A DNA stretch of 64,000 nucleotides from NCBI GenBank assembly GCA_018266795.1, contig JAFDZV010000042.1, forward strand, positions 23,576 through 87,575, written 5' to 3'. Source of the stretch: Bacteroidota bacterium (GTDB lineage: Bacteria; Bacteroidota; Ignavibacteria; OLB7). Position 1 is the stretch's first letter. Each line of letters opens with the position of its first letter. Shown here one piece after another: positions 35,703-48,093 of this stretch. The notes beneath the pieces were generated by a model that was given only the letters and a program-made list of their open reading frames with translations, was not told the DNA's origin and did not search any database. The position numbers and the translations under genes were made by a program.

Positions 35703-36020
35703 GGATGGAATCTGTCTGCTGATGCCAAGGCCGGGAGGAATGCCGAACGGCCCGTTCGGACGGGGACGCAAGTTAACACACGGCATGCCGCGAGATGTGC
35801 GGCAACGCCCGGCCGCTGCGTTGCAAAATGTGTTGCGCCGAGCAACGGCACTTCGCGGCGGCCGTACGCCGTCCAGCCGTGCCGTCCTCAACACTCCCCT
35901 GTGCGGCAGTTCACGGCCGCGGGACCGGTCGTGAACCGCCGCGTGCATCGACGCATCGCCGGCCGTACACTACGCTGCATCGGCGGCGGCAGCCGGAGGC
36001 CCGGGCCGCACAGGGCGGCG
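35703..36020. other. Upstream region of proline dehydrogenase gene
   Basis: 318 bp with no gene. On the minus strand a TAACTTGC box lies about 80 bp before the proline dehydrogenase ATG and resembles the -7 boxes found elsewhere in the window, but without a -33 match. Confidence 0.4.
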
Positions 36021-38378
36021 CTACGCAGCCGGAGTGGTATCGGCCGACTGCACGGCGGACACGGAGCCGCGATCGCGACGGCGCTTCAGTCCGAAGAAGA
36101 CGATGCCGACGAGCGCTGCGAGAAGCGAGACGATGGTGATCAGCCTGCCTGTTGCGAAGGCCGAGGACTGGAACGCGAGCACCACGGTATGCTTCCCGGC
36201 CGGCACAGCAACGCCGCGCAGCGAGTAGTCCGCATGCAGAAGTTTCGCCGGCGCACCGTCGATGGTCACGGTCCAGGATGGATACCAGATCTCGCTCAGC
36301 AGAAGTATCCCGGGTTTGTCCGTGGTGACGTCCACGGCGATCTCCGCTGCGGTATACCTGGTGATGGCGGCCTGCCCCGCTCCCCCGCTCACCGCGATTC
36401 CCGGCTCCTCCTCAAGCACAACGGTGTGCGCGAAATCAACCTGGCCTCCCTTCATCATCTCGATCGCCTTCTCGGCCGGAGCCACCTTCACATCGTACAT
36501 CATGCGGGCATGCGGGTAGCGGCTGGGACGCTCCGCAAGCCCGGCGCTGCCGGATGCGGAATCGACCTTCACCTCGTAGGCAACATCCAGGAGATCCAGC
36601 GTGTCCTTCATCGTCGGCGCAGGCGGAACACGGCGGCTGAGCAGCAGCGGATTGTATCCCTCGAAGAGCATGATGCCGCTGTACGGTCCCTGATTCCTCT
36701 GCATCAGCATGGCATGCCCCTCCCGCATCTTCACACGGAAGAGTTTGCCCGGAGGAACCGCCTTGTAGGCGGCAAGCTGCTCGTCGCTCTGGCGATAGAT
36801 CTCCTGCGGGTTCTCCTGCGCATTGTTCTGTCCCATGCCGAAGGCGCAGAGATCGGCAACGCCCAGCACCAGCAGCAGAGCCGCAGCCGCGGTGGCCGGC
36901 ACCTTGCCGCGCAGCGACATGAACGCCACCGCAGCGGCGCCGCCTCCAACCAGCAGCGCCACCAGCCCGGTGGAGCGCACGGCGCCCAGAAGCTCGTTCG
37001 GTGCGTTGAGCATGGCGCCGAGAACGCCGGTCAACGTAAGAAGACCAAGGCCCGCCACGATGCCGCCAACGATCAGCACGATGCGCGACAGCCGCTCGCT
37101 CCCCTCGCCGCTCCGGACAACCCGCTCCAGGCCGGCGCCCGCAAGAAGTGCGCCGCCGAACGCGAGATAGATCGCCAGACGCGTCGGGATGCGAAATGTG
37201 TCGAAGAGAGGAAGCCGCGCAAGCAGCGGATGCACGAGGAAGTTGTCGCCCAGCGCGAAGAGCAGGCCCAGCAGGCCCATCGCCCCGAGGAACCATCCAA
37301 CTCCGCCAAGCCGTCGCGATGCAAGCCCCACCACGGCGAGGATCAGCGTCACCACGCCGAAGTAGATCGCCGTCTCCCAGAAGTAGTAGGCCTCCGGCCG
37401 ATACCAGAACGGAAGCGTGGGATTGGGATCGGGATTCGAAACGCCGAAGAACTTCGGCACCGCAAGCGTCAGCAACTGTCCCGGCCCCACCTCTCCCTCC
37501 AGCGACTTCTTGTAGGTCATCTCCGAGCGCTCCGAGAGGCCGGCAAGCTCCTGCGATGGAAGCAACTGCACGGCGAATATTCCAACCCCGATCGCCACCG
37601 GAAGCGCGGCAAGCACCAGCTTCATCACCACTCCCTTCCGCTCCGCCTCATCCGCCGAGCGCATCGACCGCACAACCAGAACGATGGTGAGCAGGAGGAG
37701 GAAGAAGAGCATGTAGAGCGCGGACTGCGGATGGCCGCTCAGCAGTGCACAGCCCAGCGTAAGACCTGCGAGAAGGGAATGCAGCCAGCTCCGTTCGGTA
37801 ACGCCGCGATAGAACAGATAGGTGATCAGCGGAAACCACGCCAGATGGATGATCATGTTCGGATGGATCATGTGCACCACCATCATCCCGCTCAGGCCGT
37901 ACGCAACGCCGGCGAAGACCGCTCCCCACGATCCGATGCCGAGCCCCCTGGCAAGCTTCCACATGCCGACCATCGCGATGAAGTAGTGCACCACCACCAG
38001 GAACTGCGCCAGCCACACACTGAGCGTGCCGCCGGAGAAGAGATACATCAGCAGATTGCCGGGATAGAAAAAGCCGATCTGAAGATCGGCCAGAAACGGC
38101 ATGCCGTTGAACGTGAACGGGTTCCAGAACGGGAGCGTTCCGGCGGCGAAGCTGCGCGCCGCGAACACCTGATTCGGATAGGTGAACTCGGTGAAATCCT
38201 CCCACAGAAACGCACCGCCGGTGATATGCTTCCAGAAGAAGATGATCGTCACGAGTGCGAAGATCCCGACGGCCCAGTATGCAGGCAGCTCGTACGGAAG
38301 GCGTTCGGCAACGGCCTGGCGGGCCATGCCGGATTGCCGGCGCGGCGCGGCAGTCTTCTTGGTGCTTCGGTTCGTCAT
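36021..38378 (-). CDS. YfhO family membrane protein
   Basis: 785 residues with about 13 hydrophobic segments. The first (YWAVGIFALVTIIFFW, about 34-49) is followed by the YfhO/GT-C-like extracytoplasmic motif WEDFTEFTYPNQVFAARSF. PFWNPFTFNGMPFLADLQIG, GLSGMMVVHMIHPNM and SGHPQSALYM, typical of this family, come next. The C-terminal ~150 residues form an extracytoplasmic domain (VPAGKHTVVLAFQSSAFATG) ending in a last membrane helix. YfhO proteins are GT-C-fold membrane proteins; some are linked to glycosylation of lipoteichoic acid in Firmicutes, but the role in Bacteroidota is unknown. A TATATTTG promoter box lies upstream. Confidence 0.88.
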   Translation of the reverse strand: MTNRSTKKTAAPRRQSGMARQAVAERLPYELPAYWAVGIFALVTIIFFWKHITGGAFLWEDFTEFTYPNQVFAARSFAAGTLPFWNPFTFNGMPFLADLQIGFFYPGNLLMYLFSGGTLSVWLAQFLVVVHYFIAMVGMWKLARGLGIGSWGAVFAGVAYGLSGMMVVHMIHPNMIIHLAWFPLITYLFYRGVTERSWLHSLLAGLTLGCALLSGHPQSALYMLFFLLLLTIVLVVRSMRSADEAERKGVVMKLVLAALPVAIGVGIFAVQLLPSQELAGLSERSEMTYKKSLEGEVGPGQLLTLAVPKFFGVSNPDPNPTLPFWYRPEAYYFWETAIYFGVVTLILAVVGLASRRLGGVGWFLGAMGLLGLLFALGDNFLVHPLLARLPLFDTFRIPTRLAIYLAFGGALLAGAGLERVVRSGEGSERLSRIVLIVGGIVAGLGLLTLTGVLGAMLNAPNELLGAVRSTGLVALLVGGGAAAVAFMSLRGKVPATAAAALLLVLGVADLCAFGMGQNNAQENPQEIYRQSDEQLAAYKAVPPGKLFRVKMREGHAMLMQRNQGPYSGIMLFEGYNPLLLSRRVPPAPTMKDTLDLLDVAYEVKVDSASGSAGLAERPSRYPHARMMYDVKVAPAEKAIEMMKGGQVDFAHTVVLEEEPGIAVSGGAGQAAITRYTAAEIAVDVTTDKPGILLLSEIWYPSWTVTIDGAPAKLLHADYSLRGVAVPAGKHTVVLAFQSSAFATGRLITIVSLLAALVGIVFFGLKRRRDRGSVSAVQSADTTPAA

Positions 38379-38436
38379 AGATGATCGTGATTCTGCGGGA
38401 GAGGCGGCGGCCGCCGCCCGTGAGACATGAGGAGCG

Positions 38437-38444
38437 CAAATATA
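38437..38444 (-). promoter_or_regulatory. -7 box upstream of yfhO-like gene
   Basis: TATATTTG on the minus strand fully matches TAnnTTTG and lies 58 nt before the start codon. No -33 TTG was seen. Confidence 0.5.
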
Positions 38445-38474
38445 CGGTACGGGGGTGAGTGATTGGCCAGTGGG

Positions 38475-38549
38475 CGGTTGTCATTGGTTAGTTGTCAGTG
38501 GTCAGGAAAGACAACTCTTCTCAACTGACAACTGACTACTGACTACTGG
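38475..38549. repeat. GTCAGT-type inverted repeat
   Basis: GTCATTGGTTAGTTGTCAGT...CAACTGACAACTGACTACTG, a long imperfect hairpin. The same sequence family recurs at about 53738-53779, 53944-53960, 58852-58916 and 60799-61000. Confidence 0.8.
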
Positions 38550-38560
38550 CTCCCAGACCA

Positions 38561-38590
38561 TTGACCTTCATTCCACTCTGGGTAACTTCC
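38561..38590 (+). promoter_or_regulatory. xseA promoter abutting its start codon
   Basis: TTG (38561-38563), 19 nt, TAACTTCC (38583-38590). The ATG starts at 38596, only 5 nt after the box, with no Shine-Dalgarno sequence: a predicted leaderless mRNA. Confidence 0.6.
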
Positions 38591-38595
38591 GCCCT

Positions 38596-39909
38596 ATGGT
38601 GATCAGACGGAATGCCGGCCCGCCGCCGGCCGATATCGACGCCGGCGACGCAGCCCCGGCACCGCGCGAGGGCGAGGGCGTGCCAACTGTCACCGAGTTC
38701 ACGCGGCGGCTGGCGCGCATGCTGGACGGCGAGTTCGCGGACATCTCCGTTCAGGGAGAGATCTCGGGCTGGAGTCGCGCGGCGAGCGGCCACACCTACT
38801 TCACGTTGAAGGATGACGGCGCCGTGCTCGGCGCCGTGCTCTGGCGCAGCCGCACGCTGCAGCATACGATCCGCGACGGCATGAAGGTGATTGCCAGCGG
38901 GCGCATCAGCGTCTATCCGCCGCGCGGCCAGTATCAGCTGGACTGCACGTCGATCGTCCCGATGGGGCTCGGCGATCTGCAGATCGCACTTGAGCAGCTC
39001 AAGGCAAAGCTGATGGCGGAGGGACTGTTCGATGCCGCGCGCAAACGGCGGCTGCCGGAATTCCCGAAGCGCATCGGCATCGTCACCTCCGTTACCGGGG
39101 CAGCCGTCCGCGATATGCTCACCACACTTCGGCGGCGCATGCCGACGGTGGAGGTGGTGCTCCGCCCCGCACTGGTACAGGGAGCAGGGGCTGCCGAGGA
39201 TGTTGCCCGCGCCATCGGCGAGATCAATCGCATCGCCGATATCGACCTCATGATCGTGGGACGCGGCGGCGGCTCCATCGAGGACCTGTGGGCGTTCAAC
39301 GAGGAGGTCGTTGCGCGCGCCATTGCCGCCTCGCGCATCCCGGTGATCTCCGCCGTTGGCCACGAGGTGGACTTCACCATCGCGGACTTTGTCGCCGACG
39401 TTCGTGCTGCAACGCCCACTGCGGCGGCGGAGCTTGCCGTACGCGATCGTTCGGAACTTCTTGCGGTGCTGCGAGATCTCGACGCCGCCATGGCTGCCTA
39501 TGCGATGAACGCCGTGCGCCATCGTCGGCGCGATCTCGCGGCGCTGATGCGGAGCCGCGGCCTGGCGCGTCCGCTGGATATCGTGCGATCGCACCAGCAG
39601 CGGCTGGACGATCTGGCGCACCGGGCCGCGCTTGCATTGCGCGGCGTCTCCACGCGCGCCGATCACCGCCTGCGCCTCGTGGAGTCAACGCTCCATGCGT
39701 TGAACCCGGCAAACGTGCTGGCACGCGGGTTCGCGATCATCGAACGCAACGGCGTGCCGGTAACGCGGGCCGCATCGCTCCGTGGTGGCGAGGTTGTCGG
39801 GATCCGAATGCACGACGGCCAGCGCAGCGCACGCATCGCGCCGGAGAAGGCGGCCGGGCATGGCATGGAGGAGCTCTTCACGCAGGGCCCGGAGGCCGAC
39901 GGGAATTGA
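38596..39909 (+). CDS. xseA: Exodeoxyribonuclease VII large subunit
   Basis: 437 residues, normal XseA length. The N-terminal OB-fold (about 28-125: ISVQGEISGWSRAASGHTYF, TLKDDGAVLGAVLW) is followed by the catalytic domain with FPKRIGIVTSVTGAAVRDML, IMIVGRGGGSIEDLWAFNEE and AVGHEVDFTIADFVADVRAA. ExoVII degrades single-stranded DNA to oligonucleotides. The N-terminus is about 25 residues longer than usual and Pro/Ala-rich. The small-subunit gene follows 75 bp downstream. See the promoter at 38561-38590 for the start. Confidence 0.95.
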   Translation: MVIRRNAGPPPADIDAGDAAPAPREGEGVPTVTEFTRRLARMLDGEFADISVQGEISGWSRAASGHTYFTLKDDGAVLGAVLWRSRTLQHTIRDGMKVIASGRISVYPPRGQYQLDCTSIVPMGLGDLQIALEQLKAKLMAEGLFDAARKRRLPEFPKRIGIVTSVTGAAVRDMLTTLRRRMPTVEVVLRPALVQGAGAAEDVARAIGEINRIADIDLMIVGRGGGSIEDLWAFNEEVVARAIAASRIPVISAVGHEVDFTIADFVADVRAATPTAAAELAVRDRSELLAVLRDLDAAMAAYAMNAVRHRRRDLAALMRSRGLARPLDIVRSHQQRLDDLAHRAALALRGVSTRADHRLRLVESTLHALNPANVLARGFAIIERNGVPVTRAASLRGGEVVGIRMHDGQRSARIAPEKAAGHGMEELFTQGPEADGN

Positions 39910-39984
39910 TTGCCGGCACGCGGACATCGATGGGCCGCGCGTGCACGTATCTCATGTACAACAGGATCGGGGGACGGAATATCG

Positions 39985-40209
39985 ATGGCGAAAGGACGCA
40001 CGTTCGAACGTTCGCTTGCACGCCTCACGGAGATCGTGGAGGCACTGGAGAGTGAAACCACGTCGCTGGCCGATGCGATGAAGCTCTATGAGGAAGGGAT
40101 CACGCTCTCGCAGGCGTGCAGGCTGGAGCTGGAGCAGGCGGAGTTGAAGATTACGGAACTGAGGTCACGGGCCGACGGAGAGCTGGCGGAGGAGGCATCC
40201 AACCTGTAG
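39985..40209 (+). CDS. xseB: Exodeoxyribonuclease VII small subunit
   Basis: 74 residues, typical for XseB: RTFERSLARLTEIVEALESE, LADAMKLYEEGITLSQACRL and LEQAELKITELRSRADGEL. The helical hairpin packs along the long coiled coil of XseA. The ATG at 39985 begins the conserved region and the gene directly follows xseA. Confidence 0.93.
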   Translation: MAKGRTFERSLARLTEIVEALESETTSLADAMKLYEEGITLSQACRLELEQAELKITELRSRADGELAEEASNL

Positions 40210-40477
40210 GCAGCGGCTCCGGCTGCGACGCGAGGCAGCCCGGTGGCAACCGCGCGGATCGTGCAGTCCCCCCCACCCCGGCGCCGGCCAGCCCCGCGAA
40301 ATTGGGGTAACGCATGCGCCGGTACCGCGTGTAATGCTCCGTTTGCAGCCGTTGCCTCCCGGCAGCGCTTCGCTCCCCCCGGGCACAGCGATTCATGGGC
40401 CGCGACCTGGTTCAGTTGCCCCGCTTCGTCCTATCATTGCGAACATTCAACCAATCACGTACAGGAGTAATCACCGT

Positions 40478-41209
40478 ATGTCACGAACGATTCTGAGCTC
40501 GACGGTTCTTGCCGTCGCCGCGGCCTTCGTGCTGGCGAGCTGCGGCAAGGATATTCCGGCCGAGATGACCAAGAGCTTCGACGATGCGCAGAGCGGCGTC
40601 ATGAAGCAGCTCGATGAGGTCAAGACGAAGCTGACCGATCAGATGAACAAGTGCATGGCGCTTCCCAAGGACAGCACGAAGAAGGCCGCGATCGACGCAC
40701 TGGATGCCGAGCTGAAGAGTGACGAGACGCAGGTTGGCGAGATCGAGAAGACCCTGAACGATCTCAAGACGCAGAAGGATTCTCTGGTGACCGCTCACAA
40801 GGCGACGGAGTTCAAGACCCTCTGGGAGAAGGCGCAGACCACGTACGCCGATCTGGGGACGAAGATTGCCTCCATCAACACCGCGCTGGACGCCTCGGCT
40901 CAGAAGCTCCAGGCGCTGGGCGCCGGCAAGCCGGCCGCATCGGCCGGCGCAGACTCCGGCAAGGCCGCTACTCCGGCCGGTGACGCGAAGAGCGGCATGG
41001 ACTCCACGATGGACAAAGCCCACGCGGCCGCAAGCGATGCCAAGACAAAGGCCGAGGCGAAGGTGAGCGACGCGAAGGCGAAGGTCGACGAGGCAAAGAA
41101 GGCCGTACACAGCAAGGCCGCCGATGCCGAGAAGACCCTCCCGCTCCGCCCGAACACCAACCCGGGCGAGAAGGAGAAGCCGGTGCTCCGCCCGAACACG
41201 AACCCGTAA
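40478..41209 (+). CDS. Lipoprotein with coiled coil and Ala/Lys-rich linker
   Basis: 243 residues. The lipobox is clear (VLAVAAAFVLASC, Cys about 22). Residues ~25-145 form coiled-coil helices (MKQLDEVKTKLTDQMNKCMA, VGEIEKTLNDLKTQKDSLV). An Ala/Lys/Asp-rich low-complexity segment follows (about 150-215), like LEA or histone H1-type linkers. The C-terminus has a duplicated LRPNTNP heptapeptide (PLRPNTNPGEKEKPVLRPNT). AGGAG precedes the start. Probably outer-membrane anchored; the low-complexity stretch could span or bind the envelope or peptidoglycan, but that is inference. Confidence 0.75.
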   Translation: MSRTILSSTVLAVAAAFVLASCGKDIPAEMTKSFDDAQSGVMKQLDEVKTKLTDQMNKCMALPKDSTKKAAIDALDAELKSDETQVGEIEKTLNDLKTQKDSLVTAHKATEFKTLWEKAQTTYADLGTKIASINTALDASAQKLQALGAGKPAASAGADSGKAATPAGDAKSGMDSTMDKAHAAASDAKTKAEAKVSDAKAKVDEAKKAVHSKAADAEKTLPLRPNTNPGEKEKPVLRPNTNP

Positions 41210-41241
41210 GGCGCGCCGAACGGTTCTCGTACAAATTGAAG

Positions 41242-41278
41242 ACGCCCGCGTCGGACGATCCGGCGCGGGCGTTTGCAT
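41242..41278 (+). terminator. Terminator of lipoprotein gene
   Basis: ACGCCCGCG / CGCGGGCGT 9-bp stem with a 13-nt loop followed by TTGCATGTT. Confidence 0.8.
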
Positions 41279-41554
41279 GTTGATCCGCGGAGCCGAAGAG
41301 GTGTCACTCGATGGTCATCGAGGCAAACAAGCGAAGCCACGGCACCGGGGAGCCGCGCCGAAGGCCATCGTTTCTGCACGGCGTATCGTTCGCCGAGTGA
41401 ACCGTGATGCCGGCCGGCACCGGTTGCCACGTCGGCATCCGCTCCGCGACTGCCTCCTGCTCGCAACGACTGTTGGTGGACGTTCCTATCCATTGCACAC
41501 CAGCTACGCCATCGAACGATCGTCTCCCTGCGCGCATCGGAAGCAGATACTCCA
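41279..41554. repeat. Intergenic dispersed-repeat copy
   Basis: No gene. About 41310-41430 is an inverted, diverged copy of about 17915-18035; both contain the CATCAC...CACTCGGCG and GATGGCCTTCGGCGC blocks in the same order once one is reversed. Confidence 0.6.
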
Positions 41555-41596
41555 TAAATGAAAACGGTGGATGCCTCCACGAGACATCCACCGTTT
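41555..41596 (-). terminator. pckA terminator
   Basis: AAACGGTGGATG / CATCCACCGTTT 12-bp stem; on the minus strand it is followed by TCATTTATGG. It lies 30 bp after the pckA stop. Confidence 0.85.
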
Positions 41597-41625
41597 CGAC
41601 TATCGATGAAGCGAACGGGCGGCGG

Positions 41626-43239
<1,614 letters not shown>

Positions 43240-43360
43240 GAAAATCTTCCCGAGATGAGTATGGTTGAGACACCGAATAACAGTTCCTATCAAAACCGGG
43301 AAGCGCTTCAGAGCCTGCAGGCCTTGCAGCGCCGAATGTTAGGAACGTTAACGACGGTTC

Positions 43361-43368
43361 CGAAGCTA
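43361..43368 (-). promoter_or_regulatory. Possible pckA -7 box
   Basis: TAGCTTCG on the minus strand, identical to the box before the pseudouridine synthase gene. The nearest TTG lies 23 nt upstream, a longer spacing than usual. Confidence 0.35.
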
Positions 43369-43490
43369 ATCAAAATCCTCAAATCCCCTTGCAACGGAGC
43401 GTTAAGGGCTCGCGGCTCCGCGGAGGAAGGCCGTGAAGGGGAGAGGATACGCGGACTTCGGATACTGTCGAGGAGGATGACACCGAGCCA

Positions 43491-43985
43491 TCAGTCGATA
43501 TCACCGAGCGAGTAATTCTCCTTCACCCAGAGGAAGGCGAACTGGCGATTGACCGCTCCCTTCGCCGTCGTGAACGTGACCGTGGCAACCACCCACTCCC
43601 CCTCGGACTGCTTCTCCCGTTTGAACGATACAATCCCGTAGCCGGAACACTCCTTCAGCATCCGTGCGATGCGCCCGCAGATATCGTCCACCTGGCGCCC
43701 CTCCTCAGGGTTCGCATAGATGAACGTATCGCGCCACTTGCGCACCTTGTTGCCTCCGCGGTACACCAGGTAGCCGGCGGCCTGGCTGAACTTCCCCTCG
43801 TCGCACAGGCTGAACAGCTCCTCCAGCCTTCGGTGCAGGATGCTGCGCGTCTCCTTGTCCACCGGGGACTTCACCTTCGGCTCCCTGGGCTGGGCCGCCG
43901 CATCCGTAGGATCGCAAAGAAACGTAGCCGCCGCGATCGCGGCAATGACAACGGTCATGGTTTGCACTCTTGTTCGCATGCTCAT
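43491..43985 (-). CDS. Exported hypothetical protein, NTF2-like
   Basis: 164 residues from the ATG at 43985. The N-terminus has a signal peptide (VQTMTVVIAAIAAATFLCDP, ending DAAAQ). The rest (HRRLEELFSLCDEGKFSQAA through SEGEWVVATVTFTTAKGAVN and FAFLWVKENYSLGDID) has the helix-then-beta pattern of small NTF2-like/DUF4878-type domains, but the match is only by shape. Several in-frame ATG codons (44009, 43997, 43985, 43979) make the start uncertain. It follows gyrB on the same strand, separated by a terminator-like hairpin. Confidence 0.65.
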   Translation of the reverse strand: MSMRTRVQTMTVVIAAIAAATFLCDPTDAAAQPREPKVKSPVDKETRSILHRRLEELFSLCDEGKFSQAAGYLVYRGGNKVRKWRDTFIYANPEEGRQVDDICGRIARMLKECSGYGIVSFKREKQSEGEWVVATVTFTTAKGAVNRQFAFLWVKENYSLGDID

Positions 43986-44081
43986 GGGAATCACCATCGG
44001 GTTGATCATCCGGTTCAAGCCGTCGTTCCGCTCCAGGCCGGGCGGCAGGCTTCGCTCCACATACAACGGGCCAATACACGC

Positions 44082-44120
44082 AAAGAGCGGGCACGCATCA
44101 ACAGCATGCTCCGCTCTTTT
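44082..44120. terminator. Inverted repeat downstream of gyrB
   Basis: AAAGAGCGG / CCGCTCTTT stem with inner partial pairing (GCACGCAT/GCATGC); T-rich on both sides. It lies 24 bp after the gyrB stop. Confidence 0.7.
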
Positions 44121-44144
44121 CGTTTCAACGAACGCGCCGAAGCG

Positions 44145-46256
<2,112 letters not shown>

Positions 46257-46535
46257 TCAACGGAGAATGATCTCCTTCACCACCTCTGCGCCGAAGCGCT
46301 CATTCACCCTGGCGCGTATCTCCTCACGGCGTAGTGCAAGCTCGTTACGCCATACCGCGCTCTCCACGCGAACGAACATGCGCCCCTTGTCGATCCGTTC
46401 TACCGTTGTATGGCGGGCAACGGACTCCCCGACAATCTCCACCCAGTAGGCAGGCACGGCGCTCTCATTGGCCTTCGCTTCGAAGTTGTTCGCGCGAAGC
46501 CACTGCTGGATCAACGAGCCAAGGCGTTCAGCCAT
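46257..46535 (-). CDS. DUF721 (DciA-like) protein
   Basis: 92 residues: MAERLGSLIQQWLRANNFEA, WVEIVGESVARHTTVERIDK and GRMFVRVESAVWRNELALRR, ending EVVKEIILR. This is the DUF721 domain also found in DciA, the helicase operator of most bacteria. The order dnaN-recF-DUF721-gyrB is common, which supports a role in replication. The frame stays open far upstream, but a TATCTTTG promoter box at 46640-46647 and the conserved N-terminus favour the ATG at 46535. Confidence 0.88.
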   Translation of the reverse strand: MAERLGSLIQQWLRANNFEAKANESAVPAYWVEIVGESVARHTTVERIDKGRMFVRVESAVWRNELALRREEIRARVNERFGAEVVKEIILR

Positions 46536-46639
46536 GCGTGATGCCTTCCTGATCAGATTGCCGCGACGCTTTTTGCGAGCTGCGCGGGGCGATGTTGGAG
46601 AGCCTTCCGGCCTGATATTGCGGATAGAGGAGTAACCCG

Positions 46640-46647
46640 CAAAGATA
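46640..46647 (-). promoter_or_regulatory. Promoter box for DUF721-gyrB operon
   Basis: TATCTTTG on the minus strand fully matches TAnnTTTG; it is identical to the box of the Lrp/AsnC gene. No -33 TTG was found at 19-21 nt. Confidence 0.5.
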
Positions 46648-46713
46648 GGAATTATCAGGCTTCCGGCCGCATCGTAGAGACGTGTAATTGGGAGAAATCG
46701 TGAAGAAGGTGGT

Positions 46714-47901
46714 TCAGGAATCCGCGGCGCGGAGGGCCTCTCCGGAAGGTGGAATCTGGCCGTATCGGATGGATGAAATCGCGCCCGACTCCACACTGAA
46801 CTGCGCCTCTCCGGGACCGAGTCCGCGACGGTTCAGGAACGGCAGGATGTCCAGCGAGGCTGCGGTGATGAAGGTCTGCCCAAGGGTGCGCGTAAGCTCG
46901 TAGACGCGCTCGGCCCGCTGCGGATCGAGCTCTCCGAAGATATCGTCCAGTAGAATCAGCGGCGTCTCCGCACACTGCGATGCCAGGTAGTGGAACTCGG
47001 CGATCTTCAACCCGATCAGAAGCGTCTTGTGCTGCCCCTGGCTCGCGGCAACACGCACATCGCCGCCGTTCACCTCCATCCGCAGATCGTCGCGATGCGC
47101 ACCGAAGAGTGTGGTGCCGCGGCGCGATTCCTCGGCTGCAACCTCACGGCAGCGGAACCAGAGGGCATCGCGATAATCCGCTACGCTTGCAAGCGGGGCG
47201 CTGATGGCATCGGGAAGGTAGTGGATGTCCGCACGATCGATCCCGGAGGCAACCCGCATCGCGGCGTCGCGAAAAATCGGTTCGAACTCCCTCAGGAAGA
47301 TGGTACGCTCGTACATCAGATGCGCGGCGCGCTCCACCAACCCTTCGTCCCACGGCTCCAGCAGCGTCCGGTCAGCCGGGCGGCCGCTTCGGCGCGCCAT
47401 CGCAAGCAGCGCGTTCCGCTGCTTCAGCACACGCCGGTACTGCATCAGCTCCTCCAGATAGCGCCGCTTCGCCTGCGAGATCACCATGTCCAGGAACCGC
47501 CGCCGTTCCGCCGGCGCGCCGTTGGTGATCGCCTTCATGTCCGGCGAGAGCACTACGGTAGGCGCGGACCCGATCACCTGTGCCGCGTTCGCAGCCGGCG
47601 TTCCATCCAGCAGAGCGGTACGTCCGGCGGCTGCATCGTATTCCACCTCGATGCGCCGCGGCACCCCGTAGTCGCTCACGCCTTCAATCCGCACATCGTA
47701 GGAACGTTGGCCGCGCCGCACCATGTGCGCGTCGGGCGTCCCCACGAATGAGCGCGTGAGTGTTGCAATGGAGATCGCTTCCAGGATCGTCGTCTTCCCC
47801 TCGCCGTTCAGTCCGGTAATGACGTTCGCCCCCTGTGCCACCTCCAGCTCTGTGGCGGCATGGTTGCGAAGGTTGCGGAACGATACGCGACGAAGATGCA
47901 T
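46714..47901 (-). CDS. recF: DNA replication and repair protein RecF
   Basis: 395 residues. Walker A GLNGEGKT (about 30-37), the lid region with FLDMVISQAKRRYLEELMQY, the SMC-like signature ASQGQHKTLLIGLKIAEFHY, and Walker B PLILLDDIFGELD are visible. RecF loads RecA at gapped DNA. It lies between dnaN and the DUF721 gene as in many genomes, with 192 bp separating it from dnaN. Confidence 0.95.
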   Translation of the reverse strand: MHLRRVSFRNLRNHAATELEVAQGANVITGLNGEGKTTILEAISIATLTRSFVGTPDAHMVRRGQRSYDVRIEGVSDYGVPRRIEVEYDAAAGRTALLDGTPAANAAQVIGSAPTVVLSPDMKAITNGAPAERRRFLDMVISQAKRRYLEELMQYRRVLKQRNALLAMARRSGRPADRTLLEPWDEGLVERAAHLMYERTIFLREFEPIFRDAAMRVASGIDRADIHYLPDAISAPLASVADYRDALWFRCREVAAEESRRGTTLFGAHRDDLRMEVNGGDVRVAASQGQHKTLLIGLKIAEFHYLASQCAETPLILLDDIFGELDPQRAERVYELTRTLGQTFITAASLDILPFLNRRGLGPGEAQFSVESGAISSIRYGQIPPSGEALRAADS

Positions 47902-48093
47902 GACGATGGATGAAAGCCTGCCGATACGCGAAGAGCCGGGGACAGAGGAGACCCCGTCCGCAGCACGCGATTCGTCACGGGAGGCGAATCGTATACAGCC
48001 GGGCGCGCGATCTCATCTGTTCACGGCTCTGGCGATTGAACGGCGGCCTTCTGCGCACGATTGCAGGCGAAGCGCGGCCGCCTATGTGCCAAA

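Noticed and set aside
34830..38384. A very long open frame (over 1,100 codons) on the plus strand
   Set aside because: It is antisense to the proline dehydrogenase and YfhO genes, is His/Arg/Gln-rich and has no domain. High GC removes stops in this frame.
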